Shown in pieces: positions 60,594 through 64,000 of a DNA stretch of 64,000 bases. Both the position numbers and the translations under genes were made by a program. Within the stretch, counting starts at the first letter, position 1. The number at the start of each line of letters is the position of its first letter. The stretch is from Methylophilus medardensis (lineage in GTDB: Bacteria; Pseudomonadota; Gammaproteobacteria; Burkholderiales; Methylophilaceae), in NCBI RefSeq assembly GCF_006363915.1, contig NZ_CP040946.1; one strand, written 5' to 3'. Below the pieces are notes generated by a model that was not told the origin of the DNA, did no database searches, and was given only the letters and a program-made list of their open reading frames with translations.

Positions 60594-61466
60594 ATGCTCC
60601 TGTTTTTCTGCAAAGCGATAGCCCGCCTCCCCTTAGCCTGGGTACACAACATCGGCGTCTTGTTAGGCTACTTGTCTTACCTTTTTGACCAAAAAAGTAA
60701 TCGCATCGCCCTGGCAAATATCGTGCAAAGTCGCTTAGCGCGCGATGCGCTACAAGCCAAACAGTTAGTCAAAAACAGTCGATTAGAGGCTGGCAAAGCC
60801 ATTTTAGAAACCTTTTATATTTGGGGCAATGCCAGCAGCAAACTGTTGCCGCTGATAAAGCAAGTGCATGGCTGGGAACATGTCACACAAGCACAACGGG
60901 CTGGTAAAGGCTTGATTTTTTTGACCCCACATCTGGGTTGCTTTGAAATCACCTCTATTTATTATGGCGAACACGCGCCAATGACAGTGCTTTATCGGCC
61001 GCCTAAATTGCAGTGGCTGCGTGAACTGGTGGTGACAGGCAGACAAAAGGGGCAGGTGGACATGGCGCCGGCCAATGCAACCGGGGTGAGAAAACTGTTA
61101 TCTGCATTGAAATCCGGGCAAGCCATCGGCATTTTGCCAGACCAGATTCCCAGACAGGGCGAAGGCGAATGGGCGGATTTTTTCGGCAAGCCTGCTTACA
61201 CCATGAGCTTAGCCAGCAAGTTGGCCAGCAAAACTGGCGCGACGGTGCTGATGGCGTTTGGTGAGCGGCTAGCGAATGGCGCAGGCTTTCACATTCATCT
61301 CAAGCCGGTAGAAGATATCAGTAGCCCCAGCTTATTAAACCAAGCCATTGAACAGCAGGTAGTGCAGTGCCCAGTGCAGTATCTTTGGCAATACAACCGG
61401 TTTAAAAAACGGGGATACGCGATACATAAACTACAGACAGCAGCTGATGTACCGCCGCATGAATAA
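60594..61466 (+). CDS. LpxL/HtrB-like lysophospholipid/lipid A acyltransferase
   Basis: 290 residues. Short N-terminal membrane anchor (~5-30), then the acyltransferase motif TPHLGCFEI (HX4E, about residue 107) and GILPDQIPRQGEGEW with a following FFGKPAYTMSLASKLA, typical of bacterial lipid A late acyltransferases and related proteins. Adds a secondary acyl chain, probably to lipid A. Divergent from the kinase-like gene. Whether it is the main LpxL of the cell cannot be told; related paralogues are common. Confidence 0.82.
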   Translation: MLLFFCKAIARLPLAWVHNIGVLLGYLSYLFDQKSNRIALANIVQSRLARDALQAKQLVKNSRLEAGKAILETFYIWGNASSKLLPLIKQVHGWEHVTQAQRAGKGLIFLTPHLGCFEITSIYYGEHAPMTVLYRPPKLQWLRELVVTGRQKGQVDMAPANATGVRKLLSALKSGQAIGILPDQIPRQGEGEWADFFGKPAYTMSLASKLASKTGATVLMAFGERLANGAGFHIHLKPVEDISSPSLLNQAIEQQVVQCPVQYLWQYNRFKKRGYAIHKLQTAADVPPHE

Positions 61467-61476
61467 TGCCGCAGGC

Positions 61477-62181
61477 TTAGACTAACCCTTCGATCCACCG
61501 ACTGTACACTTTATCCGCCACTTGATGCAGGGTTGCACAATCGGCTTCAACCGCTGCAAGCATCACTTCAGCGGACTGAACGGCAGGACTGGTAGCAGAG
61601 GCAGCGATGTCGTGCTTCCATTGCTCGGTCCAGACTTTCACCATGCTCGGCGTCATCTCGATATGGCATTGCAAACCAATGTGTTTACCCATCACGTAAG
61701 CCTGATTTGCGCAATGTTCACTGGACAAGACATGCGTGGCACCGGCAGGCACCGTGAACGTTTCACCATGCCAGTGAAAACTATTAAAGCCTTGCAAGTC
61801 CCCAAACCAATCACGTGCTAGCGCATGGTCAGCCACCTGCACTTCGCCCCAACCAATTTCTTTGACCGCATTTTTGCTGACCACCCCGCCCAGCGCTTTA
61901 CTGATCAATTGACCGCCCAGGCAATGGCCGAGCAGCGGAACATCTTGATCCACCGACTGACGAATGAGCTGCAATATCGGCGGAATCCAGGGCAAATCAT
62001 CATTGACGCTCATTGGGCCGCCCATGAGGACAACGCCACTAAACGCCTCGACGCCCTCAGGCACCGCCTCGCCCTTGTCGATACGCACCTCGCACCATGG
62101 AATAGCATGCCGCGCTAAAAAAGTGCCTAAATAGCCGGCACCCTCGCAGCAAGCGTGCCTGAAAATAACCACCGGTTTCAT
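61477..62181 (-). CDS. Class I glutamine amidotransferase-like protein
   Basis: 234 residues of the GMP-synthase-like GATase1 group. Nucleophile Cys in LLGHCLGGQLIS, and the His/Glu pair in LQCHIEMTPSMV. SGVVLMGGPMSVNDDLPW is the conserved oxyanion stretch. No synthetase domain is attached, so the ammonia acceptor is unknown. Starts 3 bp after the pseudouridine synthase gene and is probably translated with it. Confidence 0.88.
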   Translation of the reverse strand: MKPVVIFRHACCEGAGYLGTFLARHAIPWCEVRIDKGEAVPEGVEAFSGVVLMGGPMSVNDDLPWIPPILQLIRQSVDQDVPLLGHCLGGQLISKALGGVVSKNAVKEIGWGEVQVADHALARDWFGDLQGFNSFHWHGETFTVPAGATHVLSSEHCANQAYVMGKHIGLQCHIEMTPSMVKVWTEQWKHDIAASATSPAVQSAEVMLAAVEADCATLHQVADKVYSRWIEGLV

Positions 62182-62184
62182 GAT

Positions 62185-62727
62185 TTACCTTACTAAACTG
62201 ACTGCCTGATATTGCCCAAGCAAGATTCCGTCCAAGGTGTAGGGCCCAATCGCATAACGGATCAAGCGCAGGGTCGGAAAACCCACATGGGCCGTCATTC
62301 GCCGCACCTGGCGGTTCTTGCCTTCACTAATTTTGAGCTCTAACCAAGTGGTCGGGATATGTTTGCGGTCTCGGATCGGCGGCTCACGTTGCCACAAATG
62401 GTCAGGTTCAGGCATGATTTTGACTTGCGCCGGCTGCGTCACAAAGTCACCTAAATTGACGCCCTGTTGCAGTGGCATCAAATCTGCTTGTGTAGGAACA
62501 CCTTCTACTTGTGCCCAATAGGTTTTGATTTGTTTATGCTTCGGATGACTTAAACGATGTTGCAATGCACCATCATCGGTTAAAATGAGCAATCCTTCGG
62601 AGTCAGTATCTAACCGCCCGGCTGCATAGACGTTGGGAACCGGAATATAGTCTTTGAGCGTTGCATGCTTTTCATGCGCAGTGAACTGGCACACAACGTT
62701 AAAAGGTTTGTTAAACAGTAATAACAT
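62185..62727 (-). CDS. rluE: 23S rRNA pseudouridine synthase, RluE type
   Basis: 180 residues, RsuA/RluB/E/F family without an S4 domain. GRLDTDSEGLLILTDDGAL (~31-49) contains the catalytic Asp, EGKNRQVRRMTAHVGFPTLRLIRYAIG is the C-terminal signature. The frame extends to 62877, but that would overlap icd by 140 bp; the ATG at 62727 (MLLLFNKPFNV) matches the family start, as members begin right at this strand. Divergent from icd. Confidence 0.9.
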   Translation of the reverse strand: MLLLFNKPFNVVCQFTAHEKHATLKDYIPVPNVYAAGRLDTDSEGLLILTDDGALQHRLSHPKHKQIKTYWAQVEGVPTQADLMPLQQGVNLGDFVTQPAQVKIMPEPDHLWQREPPIRDRKHIPTTWLELKISEGKNRQVRRMTAHVGFPTLRLIRYAIGPYTLDGILLGQYQAVSLVR

Positions 62728-62737
62728 GGAAAGCGCT

Positions 62738-63982
62738 ATGTCTAAAATCAAGGTGCCAGCCACTGGCAGCAAAATTATTGTCAATGCTGATAATACCCTA
62801 AATGTCCCCGACCAACCCATTATTCCCTTCATCGAAGGCGATGGGATTGGCATCGACATCACGCCACCCATGATCAAAGTGGTGGATAGCGCGGTGGAAA
62901 AAGCCTACGCTGGCAAACGCAAGATCTCCTGGATGGAAGTGTATGCCGGTGAGAAATCCACCACCCTGTACGACAAAGACACTTGGCTGTCGGACGAAAC
63001 CATGGCGGCATTAAAAGAATACGTCATTTCGATCAAAGGGCCACTCACAACGCCCATTGGCGGCGGCATCCGTTCGTTAAACGTGACCTTGCGTCAAGAG
63101 CTGGATTTGTACGTTTGCTTACGACCAATTCAATACTTCACCGGAGTGCCTAGCCCGGTCAAACATCCAGAAAAAACCGATATGGTGATCTTCCGCGAAA
63201 ACACAGAAGACATTTATGCCGGCATTGAATGGGCGGCAGGCACCGAAGAAGTAAAAAAAGTAATCAACTTTTTGAGCGATATGGGTGTACGCAAAAAAAT
63301 TCGCTTCCCTGAGGCCTCTGCCATCGGGATCAAGCCAGTCTCCATCGACGGCAGCAAACGTCTGATCCGCAAAGCGATTCAGTACGCCATCGATAACAAC
63401 CGCAAATCGGTGACGATTACCCACAAAGGTAACATCATGAAGTTCACCGAAGGGGGTTTCCGTGATTGGGGTTATCAATTGGCTAAAGAAGAGTTTGGCG
63501 CTGAACTGATTGATGGCGGCCCATGGTGCAAACTGCCGAATGGCATCGTGATCAAGGACTGTATCGCCGATGCCTTCTTGCAAGAGATTCTGTTACATCC
63601 TGAAGATTACGATGTTGTGGCTGCACTCAACCTCAACGGTGATTACATGAGCGATGCGCTGGCAGCTCAAGTGGGCGGTATTGGTATTGCACCAGGCGCT
63701 AACTTGAGCGACACCATCGCCATGTTTGAGGCAACCCACGGCACAGCACCTAAAATTGCCGGCAAAAACTTAGCAAACCCGAGCTCGTTAATTTTGTCTG
63801 CCGAAATGATGTTGCGCCACATGGGCTGGACAGAAGCGGCTGATTTAGTGTTGAACGGCGTAGCCAAAGCCATTGCTAGCAAACGCGTCACCGGCGACTT
63901 CAGCAGCCAAATGGAAGGCGCTACACAGGTCAGCACTGCAGAATTTGGTGACGAAATCATCAAGCAAATGGCACCCGTTTAA
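62738..63982 (+). CDS. icd: NADP-dependent isocitrate dehydrogenase
   Basis: 414 residues from the ATG at 62738 (MSKIKVPATG), preceded by GGAAAG. Conserved PIIPFIEGDGIGIDITPPM, substrate loop PLTTPIGGGIRSLNVTLRQELDLYVCLRP, catalytic FRENTEDIYAGIEW, Lys in THKGNIMKFTEG and ATHGTAPKIAGKN. Converts isocitrate to 2-oxoglutarate. A longer frame reaches 62654 but runs into rluE. Its start is only 10 bp from the start of the divergent rluE. The coding region ends inside the window. Confidence 0.96.
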   Translation: MSKIKVPATGSKIIVNADNTLNVPDQPIIPFIEGDGIGIDITPPMIKVVDSAVEKAYAGKRKISWMEVYAGEKSTTLYDKDTWLSDETMAALKEYVISIKGPLTTPIGGGIRSLNVTLRQELDLYVCLRPIQYFTGVPSPVKHPEKTDMVIFRENTEDIYAGIEWAAGTEEVKKVINFLSDMGVRKKIRFPEASAIGIKPVSIDGSKRLIRKAIQYAIDNNRKSVTITHKGNIMKFTEGGFRDWGYQLAKEEFGAELIDGGPWCKLPNGIVIKDCIADAFLQEILLHPEDYDVVAALNLNGDYMSDALAAQVGGIGIAPGANLSDTIAMFEATHGTAPKIAGKNLANPSSLILSAEMMLRHMGWTEAADLVLNGVAKAIASKRVTGDFSSQMEGATQVSTAEFGDEIIKQMAPV

Positions 63983-64000
63983 CGCTTTTTGCGTCCATTA

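Noticed and set aside
62654..62737. Longer N-terminus for icd and for rluE
   Set aside because: The two extensions would overlap each other by over 200 bp; family starts at 62738 and 62727 are better supported.
1..64000. CRISPR arrays, insertion sequences, prophage, tRNA or rRNA genes
   Set aside because: I read the gaps between genes for repeats, transposase-like frames and cloverleaf patterns and found none; the gaps are short and hold hairpins and promoters only.

Overview
The window looks like chromosome of a Gram-negative betaproteobacterium, most probably a methylotroph of the Methylophilaceae (a Methylophilus/Methylobacillus/Methylovorus-type genome). This is an inference. It rests on sucrose-phosphate synthase/phosphatase next to amylosucrase, an edd-eda pair, a GH17 plus GH17-GT2 beta-glucan pair, the fur-bamE-dapB-carA-carB-greA neighbourhood and the protein sequences overall. 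Coding density is very high and no gap without a gene exceeds about 300 bp. I see no rRNA, tRNA, insertion sequence, prophage or CRISPR array.

Layout. 1-10.8 kb: a pyruvate dehydrogenase locus (aceE 3' end, aceF, lpdA), split by an opposed cassette of two GH17 beta-glucan proteins, one fused to a GT2 synthase, a radical SAM protein and a GGCT-like protein, plus a small secreted protein. 10.8-16 kb: SPOR protein, coaX, birA, glnS, flavin reductase. 16.2-21.3 kb: a sucrose operon (sps-spp fusion, amylosucrase, MscS channel) behind a structured leader. 21.3-28.2 kb: glmM, folP, ftsH, rlmE, yhbY, DUF4149, greA. 28.3-36.4 kb: carB, carA, dapB, an enlarged BamE-like protein and fur. 36.4-42.4 kb: a UDG-superfamily glycosylase, recN, nadK, hrcA, a glycine-zipper lipoprotein and hemH.

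42.5-51.9 kb is LPS inner-core territory: hldD-gmhA-hldE-waaF on the plus strand, then on the minus strand an acetyltransferase and a multi-pass membrane protein in visibly A+T-richer DNA, a GT2, a WaaP kinase, a membrane protein carrying a WaaP-like fragment and a HAD phosphatase. 52-54.6 kb is the Entner-Doudoroff pair edd-eda. 54.8-60.5 kb is a compact five-gene minus-strand operon (WaaP/InaA-like protein lacking the HRD Asp, GT2, 2-oxoglutarate oxygenase, double-kinase protein, carbamoyltransferase) that I read as a surface-glycan or LPS-core decoration system. The end holds an LpxL-like acyltransferase, a glutamine amidotransferase, an RluE-type pseudouridine synthase and icd.

How the genes fit together: Edd/Eda, PDH and Icd form a route from 6-phosphogluconate to pyruvate, acetyl-CoA and 2-oxoglutarate. 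Sucrose synthesis/cleavage and MscS form an osmotic module. GH17/GT2 proteins probably make and remodel a periplasmic or surface beta-glucan. The heptose and kinase/carbamoyl genes build and decorate the LPS core. The points I would check first are the BamE protein with two extra Cds6/NTF2-like domains, the 54.8-60.5 kb decoration operon with its tandem kinase and its kinase lacking the catalytic Asp, the WaaP-like fragment on a membrane anchor, and the carA leader hairpin.
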